A stretch of DNA of 64,000 nt from NCBI RefSeq assembly GCF_000001735.4, contig NC_003075.7, positions 16,493,001-16,557,000 on the forward strand. Direction: 5' to 3'. A program made the position numbers and the translations under genes. The notes beneath the pieces are model-generated. The model saw only the letters and a list, made by a program, of their open reading frames with translations. It was not told the origin of the DNA and did not search any database. Of this stretch, positions 41,316-52,594 are shown piece after piece; position 1 is the stretch's first letter; each line of letters opens with the position of its first letter. This DNA is from Arabidopsis thaliana. Its lineage: Eukaryota; Streptophyta; Magnoliopsida; Brassicales; Brassicaceae.

Positions 41316-41342
41316 AGAGAGAGAGAGAGAGAGAAAGAGAGA
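41316..41342. repeat. GA-rich microsatellite
   Basis: Mostly pure GA dinucleotides with one interruption. On the BLH6 strand this is a CT run of the kind common near plant transcription starts. Confidence 0.8.
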
Positions 41343-41915
41343 ATCTAATGGGATACGAAGCGAGAGATTTTGTTGGCCCAATAGAGCTGTAATGTCCCAA
41401 AGACACATCCTTTTTTCCATAACTATAACATTTTTATTAGAAGACCAATTTAGTTTGAAATAGATTATTGTCTAGTTACTAGTCTCTTGCATGTGTTTTT
41501 AACACATATAGACGATACAAATACATTTTGGCAGATATTGAAACCAAAAAGACGGAACAAAATTTTGAAGAGAAGCAATATAAGAGTTTCAGACCTATAT
41601 GAGAATAAGAACTAATTTCAAGATCAACGAGATTATATAACTACTACCATGTAGAAGTAAAGATATACATAAAAGGTAAGAACGAGGTTCTAATGTCCAA
41701 GATCATATTCAGGCAGATAACTTTTTTTTTTTTTTTTTTTGAGCAAATATGGGCCTAATTCCTTTTTTTAGCATACAATCCAGATATTGAGAATGAATCT
41801 TATTTTTGAAAATATGGGCCTCTTACCAAAGCCTATTTAGTCTAAAGTGAGAATTGTTAAATGTAAAAAGGCATGCTCATATTAAAGAATAAAAATTCAC
41901 CAAACTCTGTTGCAG

Positions 41916-42044
41916 AAAAGTCTTAACCAACATAACATTAAACTGCTTTCACATAGAAAGCAAAAGTCTTAAACAACATTACATTAACTCCTTTCACATA
42001 AACAGAAAAGTCTTAAACAACATTACATAAACTCCTTTCACACA
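41916..42044. repeat. Three-copy minisatellite, unit about 45 bp
   Basis: Copies start with AAAAGTCTTAA at 41916, 41962 and 42006. Each continues with CCAACATAACATT or AACAACATTACAT and closes with CTTTCACA(T/C)A. Spacing is 46 and 44 bases. It ends 40 bases beyond the SSR16 stop codon and therefore probably lies in its 3' untranslated region. Confidence 0.88.
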
Positions 42045-42083
42045 GACACAAAAGGCTCTTTCTTGCTCAACGCATCAACACTC

Positions 42084-43092
42084 TTAGTTCAAGATTTCAC
42101 CTGTAATGGGTGAAACATGTTGGCTCGTAGACTTCTGCCCATTTTTCGAACCGACCACTACCATAGGCTTTGGTGGTATCAAACCGGCCCTGAAAAGCAT
42201 GCTTTCCACTGTGTCTGTTGGTTGAGCTCCAACAGATAACCAGTACCTGCATTATTCGAGTACCATAGAGTGAAAATCAATTTCTTTCAACAGTTGCACA
42301 AAATAAAAAAGAAGTTTAGTTAGACACCAAGAACTGTGTGGATTTAGACTTTTAAACCAGTCTAATCAAATCAATCATACAAGCAAAACCAAGCCTCACA
42401 GAAAACTTGCACCAGATGAAATGCATTAGGTGTAGAAACAACCAAACATGACTGAGAGAAGCAAATGAATTAAGGATTGTAGCCTTATGCAAATAGAGTT
42501 TTGGACACAGAATCAACAGAAAGCATCTCAATTTGTCACAATCTAAGCAATTAGGCAGCATCATTGTGGCAAGAACAAGTTTATGACCTTGCAGAATACT
42601 AAAGAGAATGAATTAAGATGATTAAAAGACAAACAAGAAAACACATTCATGAGGAATAATCAATCATATGGATAATGTCGAGAAAGAGACTCTTTAGTGT
42701 TTCAGTCTTATCAAACAATCATGAGTTTCACATCTAACTGGTGTCCTAAAATACTTGACACAATTATACAAGCAAACAGGAATATGAAGATGATAGAACA
42801 AGTAAAAAAAACATACTTGATTCTGTCGAATTTGAGGCTCACTCTATCCGCATCTTCTTTGCCTGAAGACGTACAAGTAGATTCATGATAGCAGAGACAT
42901 TAGGAAGTGTTCAATTTTACTGAGAATTGAGAAATGTATATAGAGGAGAAATAACGAACCTTGGAGTGGATCATAAAAGCCTAACACCTCGATTTGTTTA
43001 CCGTCCCTGCGCGATTTTTCATCGGCGACAACTACACGATAGAAGGGTCGGTGTTTACAACCAAGACGCGCGAGCCTTATCTTCACCGTCAT
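42084..43092 (-). CDS. SSR16: Organellar 30S ribosomal protein S16 (bS16)
   Basis: Three exons on the minus strand: 42960-43092, 42817-42862 and 42084-42246, giving 113 aa. The protein opens directly with the bS16 fold ([24 protein letters not shown]), then [33 protein letters not shown] and a short plant tail. It belongs to the bacterial-type small subunit and is nuclear-encoded for organelles; from memory At4g34620 is required for embryo development and targeted to plastids. No separate N-terminal transit extension is visible, so targeting must lie within the first residues of the mature protein. TGGGCC elements lie upstream. Confidence 0.93.
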
Positions 43093-44092
43093 CTCTGCTT
43101 GGAAATTGAGGTCTGAGAAGTGAGAAGAAAGAAGATAAGTAAAGGTTTTTATTTAAGCTGGTGGGTTTTGGCTTTTTCCCCTTATCTGTGTTCTCTTTCT
43201 TCTGTTACGATCGTTATTGATAAGATGGGCCATGTTGGGCCAGTTTACATTTTATCTCTTTATTCACATTAAGCCCATTAGATCTGCTATACGTTTCTTT
43301 TCGTGATTTGCTATACAGAAGTCACTTATCTAAAATCTCGGATTATCCAGAAATTCCAAAATATTCAATCAGCTTCCTGTCTTTAAGGATCTTCCTAAAA
43401 GAAATTGCTTCAAAATGTTCAATTTGAGAACACCAGCATCTTGTTATCGTATAGGTGTTTGACTGTTAGTAGAGAGATATACGAAGTCCATAGTGCATGC
43501 AACAAGTTAGATATAATAAAATAAAATAAAGTTATCTCCAGTCTCAACCACTCAGATGTCGAAATTCAGAGTGATGCGTACATCCTACGAGTATGACTTT
43601 TCAAACAACCACCAACATTCACAAAAATTGCAAAAGCTTCTACAAAGATAACCAAATTAACCACCACCAAACACAAACCTTCTTCCTGTTAAATCATTGC
43701 TACAGTTTAGCTGTCGTTTTCAATTCTAAGGTTCACACAAGATTAAACGAGCTCATCTATCAAGAGTTATTATGATCCATTCATCATCTTCTCCATTTCA
43801 ACACTACAATTTGCTAACCCAAGATTCACAATCACAATCTGATCAACCAAATTAAAGAGCCATCAAAGAAAGCGATCAGTTAATGAACAATGAATCCTAA
43901 AATGCGAGTTATTTAATTTCCATCATGTACAATGAGATCTTCAGAAGCATCCGAATTACTTACTACTAAAGAGGAATTGAAATTGAACTAACAAATTTAC
44001 ACATCAATTAAACCCAGAAACTGAGAAATTCTACCGAGAGTTCTTGAAGAAACCATCCCATCGCCTTGTGAAACTTCGAAATCCCAACACAA
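43093..44092. other. SSR16 promoter and 3' end of the acidic-protein gene
   Basis: 1 kb without a supportable gene. The left part is the SSR16 leader and promoter; the right part probably holds the 3' untranslated region of the next gene. The frame 43593-43775 has no family resemblance. Confidence 0.6.
43226..43241 (-). promoter_or_regulatory. Two site II elements (TGGGCC) upstream of SSR16
   Basis: TGGGCC at 43226-43231 and 43236-43241, about 135 bases before the SSR16 start codon. Paired site II motifs are typical of nuclear genes for ribosomal and organellar proteins. Confidence 0.55.
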
Positions 44093-44692
44093 TCAGCACT
44101 TGAATTTCATGCCGAGACCATGCTTACCACGAACGATACCAGGCTTCAAAAACGGAGATATCTTCGAGGCATAGACCTTGGCGATTGCTCTTTTCCCCAG
44201 TTTCCTCATCCTTTGTCTCCCCACCTTCTTACTCACGCTACGCGGAACCAACTCTTCGTCAAGATCATACGAATCGTCGTACTCGCGATCTTCTTCGCCG
44301 TCGTCATTAACACTATCTCCGTACGTAATTCCAACAGAATAACCAGAACCTCCACCGAGAAACATCATCCGCTGCTGAGACCATCCAAGATCATTCTCAT
44401 CAACTTCATCGCGAACGACATCATCGCCAACATCATCATCACCATCCAGATCCACGGCGAGATCACCACCGTCAGCAATAGGAATTATCTCATGCGGCGG
44501 AGAAATGACAGAGGGTGCGACAAAGGAAGCGTCGTCAAGAGATATGACGTCATCGTCGGAAAGACTATCGACGGAGAAAGAATCGTCGGAGAACTCGCCA
44601 TCAGAAGGATTAACAACTTCCCAGAGATCGAGATCAACTTCTTGATCGAGAATGAGAGGAGACATGGTGATAACCCTAGATCGCTGCGCCAT
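44093..44692 (-). CDS. Acidic plant protein of unknown function with basic tail
   Basis: Single exon, 199 aa. The N-terminal three quarters are very rich in Asp, Glu and Ser (runs such as DGEFSDDSFSVDSLSDDD and VDLDGDDDVGDD). The last 45 residues are basic (GRQRMRKLGKRAIAKVYASKISPF, ending KHGLGMKFKC). Such a charge split suggests binding to a basic or nucleic-acid partner, which is inference only. No enzyme domain, signal peptide or membrane segment is seen. The start ATG at 44690-44692 follows a short leader. I recall At4g34630, annotated by loose similarity as prostatic spermine-binding-like; that resemblance probably reflects acidic composition only. A 219-codon antisense frame exists over the same bases and is treated as a shadow. 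Confidence 0.82.
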   Translation of the reverse strand: MAQRSRVITMSPLILDQEVDLDLWEVVNPSDGEFSDDSFSVDSLSDDDVISLDDASFVAPSVISPPHEIIPIADGGDLAVDLDGDDDVGDDVVRDEVDENDLGWSQQRMMFLGGGSGYSVGITYGDSVNDDGEEDREYDDSYDLDEELVPRSVSKKVGRQRMRKLGKRAIAKVYASKISPFLKPGIVRGKHGLGMKFKC

Positions 44693-45488
44693 TTTCGAAA
44701 TTGTGTGTTGTTTAGAGGTTGCTTCTTTGATTTTTCAAGACTGTTTGTTTTTGATAACCAGAGGAAGTTACCCTATTAATAGAGGCAAACCACCGAGTGT
44801 TATCTTGTGCTAATTGGTAGTTACACTGTTGAAGATACGTATTTACAACCAGTTATATGTTGCCACGTAAGGATTATTTTGCCACCTCAGCGTCGCCAGA
44901 AAGTTTGCCAGTAAATAAATAAGTGGACATGTAAATTTGATGTCGTACATTTATGATAATAAAAACTAAAAAGATACCTTTTCTTCCATTTTTTTAGAAT
45001 ATACCTTTTTTTCCTTTCAACATCTATAATTTGATCATTTCTTTCTAATTTTGTTAATTTCTGATTATATTAAACACATTTTCTCTGTTTTCTGTTTTTT
45101 TAATCTAATTAACACATAAGAAAAAGGGAGTTAAAAAGAATAAATGTACTCTCCATTTCCATTTGATGATATTCTTTAAGTTTCGTGGCTCTTTTTCAAT
45201 TTCATTGGCTCTGACATTTTGTTTTTAATTAAAAAGGAAGAAACAAACAAAATGTGAATCCTTGTGAGTTGGCTCACTGGCAAAAAAGAAAGAAAAAAAA
45301 TTCAGAAGCCTTTGTTTTCATCGATGAATAAATTAACAAACAAAACTAAAAAATAGGATATTCGCTGGCCGAATCGCGTCGATCCACATCGCAGGTGAGG
45401 GTTCCTGCAATTTATCCCTCGTGGTCTCTGAATCTCAGATCGTCGTCAACGAATCCTCCATTTTCTGAATCAAAATTTTCTGGAAACA
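44693..45488. other. Divergent promoter region, acidic-protein gene and SQS1
   Basis: 796 bases between two divergent start codons. AT-rich, no gene or clear repeat. Confidence 0.65.
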
Positions 45489-48400
45489 ATGGGGAGCTTG
45501 GGGACGATGCTGAGATATCCGGATGACATATATCCGCTCCTGAAGATGAAACGAGCGATTGAGAAAGCGGAGAAGCAGATCCCTCCTGAGCCACACTGGG
45601 GTTTCTGCTATTCGATGCTCCACAAGGTTTCTCGAAGCTTTTCTCTCGTTATTCAGCAACTCAACACCGAGCTCCGTAACGCCGTAAGTTCTTCTCGCTC
45701 TCGGCCTCTGTGTTGGTCAACGTCTTCAATTTTTGGAGGAATCCAGATATCTGACACTCATTTATTGTTGACGTCGGCGATGATTGGTTTCTTCTGTAGA
45801 ATCCGATGGCTTTGAGAGTTTGTGTTCCACTTAGTTCAATATGAGTTATGCAGATTCTTATTAATTGATTCTGCAGTTTCTTCTGAGCTGCAGTAAATGC
45901 AGATTGTATTTTAGTGAACTATGATTCGATATGTTTCCACATATAAAATGGTGTGTGTGTTCGATCACATGCTATCAGTGTAGCTGTGTTCAGTCTTGCA
46001 GCATTTTCTTATTCAATTTTTTTTTTTTTTTCATTTTGTAGGTGTGTGTGTTCTACTTGGTTCTCCGAGCTCTTGATACTGTTGGTTAGTGTCTCTTAAC
46101 TTTGCTTTCAAGATTACCTTGATACGATGAGGCTTCTCCAAAATCTGCTATATTTCTGTTTTGAAATGCTTTTATGTTAGAGCCATCTTTCTTCTTCGTG
46201 CTTCTGCTGCTAATATTATTTTTTGTACGACAGAGGATGATACTAGCATACCAACTGATGAAAAGGTTCCCATCCTGATAGCTTTTCACCGGCACATATA
46301 CGATACTGATTGGCATTATTCATGCAAGTCTGAAGAGTCTCTTAACATCTTCATCTTTCACATTCCATTAATCTTTGACTGTCTAACTGACAAATTTTAC
46401 TTGTTCAACTTTAGGTGGTACGAAGGAGTACAAGATTCTAATGGACCAATTTCACCATGTTTCTGCAGCTTTTTTGGAACTTGAAAAAGGGTTAGTTCTA
46501 ATATTTGCTATACGCACTTCTGTTCTACTTTATAGATTTTTTCTGCTCATGTTGTCTCACGTTTATTGAGTTACTCAATTTGTTGATACTCTTATCTGCT
46601 TTCTGACAATACTAATTACCTCATTTTTAACATATGCTTTTGTATATGAAGGTATCAAGAGGCTATCGAGGAAATTACTAGAAGAATGGGTGCAGGGATG
46701 GCCAAGTTTATCTGCCAAGAGGTCTGTGATACAGAGCAGTTTTCGTAGTTGGATTTGTTTTTGAGTTATGGTGACAAAATGTCTTGAGCTGGACTGAGGT
46801 CTCTGTTTCAGTTAGAATTCTGTCATGCTTAATCTTTTCATAAGTCATAAATATTGGAATGCCTCATGTGATGCTTCTATGATATGACAAGTAGTAATTG
46901 TATTGAAAGTACCAAAACTTATTTATAAGTTTTGTAAAGAAATGAAATCATTTGTTTACCGATCCAGTTGATCCAGTTTTCACTATTATACACAGGTAGA
47001 AACTGTTGATGACTACGATGAATACTGCCACTATGTTGCTGGGCTTGTTGGTTTAGGTTTGTCGAAACTCTTCCTCGCTGCAGGATCAGAGGTTTTGACA
47101 CCAGATTGGGAGGCGATTTCCAATTCAATGGGTTTATTTCTGCAGGTACAACAATGTATTTTGAGGTGTACAATGTTTCTTCTTCCTCAAATCTTTTGCA
47201 ATTTCGGACAATTTCTATCATTGAATGATTTATAACACTGGTCTTATTTGCAGAAAACAAACATTATCAGAGATTATCTTGAGGACATTAATGAGATACC
47301 AAAATCCCGCATGTTTTGGCCTCGCGAGATTTGGGGCAAATATGCTGACAAGCTTGAGGTGCATACATACCACTCTCAAGCTCTCATCTTAGGTCTGATG
47401 TTACCCATATTGACTATTTTCTGACAGTGCCTTTTTGGTGATTTGTAAATTGTAATGTAGGATTTAAAATACGAGGAGAACACAAACAAATCCGTACAGT
47501 GCTTAAATGAAATGGTTACCAATGCGTTGATGCATATTGAAGATTGCCTGAAATACATGGTTTCCTTGCGTGATCCTTCCATATTTCGGTTCTGTGCCAT
47601 CCCTCAGGTTAGAGAACGAAATATCACATAATTGTTAAGTCTTTAAACTTCACATTGAGAACTGTTTATATTGTTTTCCTCTTCATATGGAATTAGGTAT
47701 TCTCCTCTTTAACTACGTCTGCACTAATATAGAATGCCTTAGAAGTTAATATTGCTTTGCTTGGGTGTATTTTCTTGATTAGATCATGGCGATTGGAACA
47801 CTTGCATTATGCTATAACAATGAACAAGTATTCAGAGGCGTTGTGAAACTGAGGCGAGGTAAGATGTTAAGCCTTAGAAATTATGTAGGCCAATCCCTAA
47901 TTTCTATTTATGAGAAAGGAAAACCCGTTATCTTTTATTATCAACGAGCTTGAGAACGTGTAGTAGCTAGCCTTATTATCTGAAGGCTAATATCGCTGAA
48001 CAACTATCTATTGTTTAGGTCTTACTGCTAAAGTCATTGATCGTACAAAGACAATGGCTGATGTCTATGGTGCTTTCTATGATTTTTCCTGCATGCTGAA
48101 GACAAAGGTAGTCATCAGTTCCATGTTTGTGATTAGTTTTTCACTCAGTTTCTGTTTAAAGAAAAGAATCATATGTGAATTTTCTATCGACATATATGAC
48201 ATAGGTTGACAAGAACGATCCAAATGCCAGTAAGACACTAAACCGACTTGAAGCCGTTCAGAAACTCTGCAGAGACGCTGGAGTTCTTCAAAACAGGTAC
48301 AGTCTTTTATTTAATCCCAAAAGCTGCATTAAATCCTCTCACTAAGAAACTGGTCACAAGCACCTATAACTAATCTTCCAAGTATTCTAGAATAGGATGA

Positions 48401-48655
48401 TATTATCATAATCTTTCTTTCTGGTTGGGTTTCTGCTGAATCATTGTGTCTCTTCCTTTCAGAAAATCTTATGTTAATGACAAAGGACAACCAAACAGTG
48501 TCTTTGTAAGTTACATAGTTTCCCTTTTCCATATAAGTATCTCATTTTTAAAAAAATACATAAAACTTATATTCTATATATTCTACCCGAAAATGCAGAT
48601 TATAATGGTTGTGATTCTACTGGCCATAGTCTTTGCATATCTCAGAGCAAACTGA
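45489..48655 (+). CDS. SQS1: Squalene synthase 1 (farnesyl-diphosphate farnesyltransferase)
   Basis: Thirteen exons: 45489-45683, 46042-46084, 46234-46323, 46415-46490, 46652-46721, 46996-47145, 47254-47358, 47461-47607, 47783-47858, 48019-48107, 48205-48296, 48463-48505 and 48599-48655, giving 410 aa. It joins two farnesyl diphosphates head to head through presqualene diphosphate and reduces the product with NADPH to squalene, committing carbon to sterols at the ER. Asp-rich motif 1 is DTVEDD at 77-82; motif 2 region is [12 protein letters not shown] at about 163-174. Phe287 is in [11 protein letters not shown]-terminal hydrophobic anchor ([13 protein letters not shown]) holds it in the ER membrane. 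Intron 3 (46324-46414) starts with GC instead of GT. SQS2 follows in tandem. Confidence 0.97.
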
Positions 48656-49376
48656 GTGATCCATGTAAGCGAGTCTGATTGTATCACCATCATTCAAGAT
48701 GTTCAGAGCAAATTTGAGTGATGAAGTAATCTAGGTTGATTCTTATTCACGCCACTGAATCCTAAGCAAGATTGTTTCCAGAACAAACAGAGTTTAAGCA
48801 TGGTTTAGTCTAAAACCATGGATTCTATTTTAGTTACTACCTTCGTTATCTAAACGTGCATTTGTTCATCTATTTTTATTCCTTGTGTTTAAAGTTCTTT
48901 CTTTGTTTAGTTGCGTTTCTTCTTTCGTTCTCTTTTGGCATGTTTTAAGATTAATTTTACCAACAACAACCAGATAAAATCCAAATGCAATAAGAAAGAA
49001 AGAAAAATGACAATCGAAGACTGAAATCTCTTCTTTCTTTTTAGGTCGGCAAAAAAGTCTCTTCAAAGTATATAAAACAAAAACATGAATCAAGATTAGA
49101 TTTATCTTTTTAACGTTAAGTGTGTAGCACGCGGCAAGCAATTTAAATGCAAAAATAGAACATAGTTGGACCAGTAACATGTATCACCGTGGCAAGCTTA
49201 AGAGCAAGGCTAATAGCGATTCTGTGGAAGTGCAAGGTATGCAAAGGCCGTGGGGTCTATTGATTTATTAATAGGGCCATATTTGTTGAATTATAGCACA
49301 TGGCCTACCATTTTGTTCCCCAACAAATCCTCCATTGTTTCAAACGAGTTCTGTTTTTTCTCCTCTGTTTCTAAAA
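48656..49376. other. SQS1-SQS2 spacer
   Basis: 721 bases holding the SQS1 3' end and the SQS2 promoter. The minus-strand frame 48866-49180 is low-complexity and rejected. Confidence 0.65.
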
Positions 49377-51915
49377 ATGGGAAGCTTGAGTACGATTTTG
49401 AGACATCCGGATGAGTTATATCCGCTCTTGAAGTTGAAACTTGCGATTACGAAAGCTCAGAAGCAGATTCCACTTGAGCCACACTTAGCTTTCTGTTATT
49501 CAATTCTTCACAAAGTTTCTAAAAGCTTTTCTCTTGTTATTCAACAACTTGGCACCGAGCTTCGTAACGCCGTATGTTTTTTTTTTTTTCTATATATAGC
49601 TATGTTACATTTTTAGTTACAGCAATATTTCAAACATTTTCTTTGTTTTTATTAGGTGTGTGTGTTCTACTTGATTCTCCGAGCTCTTGATACTGTTGGT
49701 TAGTGCTTCATAACTATAGTATCCATATATTACCTTTGATTTGATGAGTCTTCTTCTCCAAGTCTTTTGGTTTTTTAATTCTTGATGATAGAAAAAGTTA
49801 GTATCATCTTCTCATATTTTTGCTACTACAGAGGATGACACAAGCGTACCAGTGGAGATCAAAGTTCCAATTCTGATAGCTTTCCACCGTCATATATACG
49901 ATGGTGACTGGCATTTTTCATGTAAGTAATAAGAAGAGACTTTTCACATCTTAACCTTTCAGATGAAATTCTTTTCTTTTAACTTAATTACTCTTCATTC
50001 AATTTTAGGTGGTACAAAAGAGTATAAACTTCTAATGGACCAATTTCACCATGTTTCTGCAGCTTTTCTGAAACTTGAAAAAGGGTTAATTTGCTATATA
50101 CAAATTCTGTTCTGTTTTTTATAAATGTTCTTGCTCATTTATTGATTGATCTACTGAATTTGGTGATACTAATTTTATGTTTTGTTTTACTAACTTATAT
50201 ATACAAAAAAGGTATCAAGAGGCTATTGAAGATATAACTAAAAGAATGGGTGCAGGAATGGCCAAGTTCATTTGCAAGGAGGTTTGTGATACACAGAATC
50301 TTTGTGATGTAGATTTTATTTTTTTCAGTTTTGAAGTTAAGCATCAAAACTTCTGAAGAGCTGAACTTATTTGTGTATTGGACAGGTAGAAACAATTGAT
50401 GACTATGATGAATACTGCCATTATGCTGCAGGACTTGTTGGTTTAGGTTTGTCAAAAATCTTCATTGCTTCGGAATTAGAAATACTGACTCCAGATTGGA
50501 AGCAGATTTCAAATTCTACAGGTTTATTTCTGCAGGTATTCATTACAATGGTATAATATTGACATGTACAAGGTTTCTTCCTCAAATGTTTTTTGCAATC
50601 TTTGAAGTCTTTTGTATGTTATATCTTATTTGCTAGAAAACAAACATTATCAAAGATTATCTTGAAGACATTAATGAGAGACCAAAGTCGCGCATGTTTT
50701 GGCCTCGTGAGATTTGGGGAAAATATGTTGACAAACTTGAGGTACATAAACTTCACTCTCAAGCTCTCATCTGAAGATCTTATATTATAAAAAACAAATG
50801 TGACTCTTTCTAATAATGTAGGACTTCAAAAATGAGGAGAAAGCTACAAAAGCAGTGCAGTGTTTGAATGAAATGGTCACTAATGCATTGAATCATGTTG
50901 AAGATTGTTTGAAATCCTTGGCTTCACTGCGTGATCCTGCAATATTTCAGTCTTGCGCCATCCCTCAGGTTAGAGAAAAAAAACAAAATTCATCCCCTCT
51001 AATCTAATATTTTACTCTGCTTCAAATATCAACCAGAGAAATGTTTATGTTGATGTGACATTTTCTGTTTATTTGGATTAGATCGTGGCGATTGGAACAC
51101 TTGCGTTATGCTATAACAATGTACAAGTGTTTAGAGGTGTCGTGAGATTGAGACGAGGTAAAATGTTTTATCTTGGGATTGGTTTTCAATCTGACACAAT
51201 TTCATCATCTGAATCCCAAGGCTATTAACTTGTGAGTTATGTTCTATGTGAAAGATTATTTATTGACAAACAATTATATTGTGTAGGTCTAATAGCTAAA
51301 GTCATTGATCGCACAAAGACAATGGATGATGTCTACGGTGCGTTCTATGATTTTTCTTGCATGCTACAAACAAAGGTATGTATACGTTACTACATTTCCT
51401 GTGTATAGTGTTGGTAACTAGAAGATGAGATTGTATGTGTTTTAATATTAGGTTGACAATAACGATCCAAATGCTATGAAAACATTAAACCGACTCGAAA
51501 CCATCAAGAAATTTTGCAAAGAAAATGGAGGACTTCACAAAAGGTAGACTGTTTTTTTTTTGGTTTCTTCTAGTTGTTCTATCAAATAAAAGAAGATCCA
51601 AAGTCACTTGACCAATCTTGTCATGTTCATTTATTACGAGAATGATCTTATATGTTTTGGTTGAGGTTCTAATGAATCTTTTTCTGTTTTTTCTTCTTAA
51701 TGCTGGTCAGAAAATCTTATGTTAACGATGAAACACAATCCAAGGCTATCTTTGTAAGTTCAGATTTGTATCAGACTTCCATAGAAATTCTTTCATATAT
51801 AGGATTAAGTTACTTATCCTCCTCCTCTAATCTACTCCTGAAATTGCAGGTTGTAATGTTTGTGCTTCTACTGGCCATAGTCGTTGTATATCTCAAAGCA
51901 AACCAATGTAAGTGA
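49377..51915 (+). CDS. SQS2: Squalene synthase 2, paralogue with Ser287
   Basis: Thirteen exons at positions matching SQS1 one for one: 49377-49571, 49656-49698, 49832-49921, 50009-50084, 50212-50281, 50386-50535, 50637-50741, 50822-50968, 51082-51157, 51287-51375, 51452-51543, 51711-51753 and 51850-51915, giving 413 aa. DTVEDD (77-82) and [12 protein letters not shown] are kept, as is the C-terminal anchor ([11 protein letters not shown]). Ser replaces the conserved Phe at 287 (codon TCT, 50951-50953, in IFQSCAIPQ). From the literature as I recall, this substitution abolishes squalene synthesis by SQS2, so it may not be a working squalene synthase. The frame is fully intact, with no stop or splice damage. 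Exon lengths equal those of SQS1 except the last, which adds three residues. Confidence 0.96.
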
Positions 51916-52594
51916 CTCTGATTTTGTGAAGTCATCATGAACATAATTTCTAGCTTTTTTGAAATGTTTGATCAAATCTTGAATTGATAGTCTATTCAAG
52001 ATTGTCTACGACTTCAACCGTCAAAATGTTCTGTTCTTTCTCTCTTCCTTTTCAGTTGTTCTGTTTTCTCATTTTTATGAAGTTATAAATTCAACCATCA
52101 TGCTCATAATGTTGGTTTTCCGGAATTCTTACTGAAGTTTAAGTTTGATAAATTGCAGAGTGATATTTAAATAATGCACTAACACACTTAAGCGTATGAT
52201 CATTTGCGTAAATTTGAAAAATAATCACTTCTTCATCAAGTTTCAAGGTTATCAAATGAAAGTAATTTGGACAAAAAATCACAAATAAGACCCGAAAAGA
52301 AGTGTATTCACATACGAAGATAAACAGAGATGTGGCGTTTACATCAAATGACAAAGAAAATATCCAAATCCAATATGAAGATAATACCTAAAAACTGAAC
52401 TCTTGTTCAAGTGGCATCACTATTAGATTCAGAACATGGCAGAAACCCGCATCAACTCTGATCCTCATGCATATGGACTTCTGTTTTAGCCCGTGAATCT
52501 TTTCTTTCTTTTTCTTCTACAGAACACACAACTCTTCTACAGAAGCAACTCAATTCCATAACCAACAAAGAACCATAATGTTACCTTCAAATTC
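51916..52594. other. Convergent 3' region of SQS2 and SH3P2
   Basis: 679 bases with two 3' ends and no gene. The minus frame 52139-52354 is unsupported. Confidence 0.65.

Larger units (their letters stand above)
39499..42083. other. BLH6 leader/promoter and 3' flank of SSR16
   Basis: 2.6 kb without an independent gene. On the minus strand, the stretch 41150-41420 is CT-rich and could be a distal BLH6 leader exon; a 72-codon frame there is not convincing as protein. A GA run (41316-41342), a T tract (41722-41740) and a three-copy tandem repeat (41916-42044) lie here. Confidence 0.5.

Noticed and set aside
44120-44779. 219-codon plus-strand open frame opposite the acidic-protein gene
   Set aside because: It is the antisense shadow of an Asp/Ser-rich gene. 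GA-rich codons read backwards stay open. The minus frame has a short leader and sensible composition; the plus frame has no domain.
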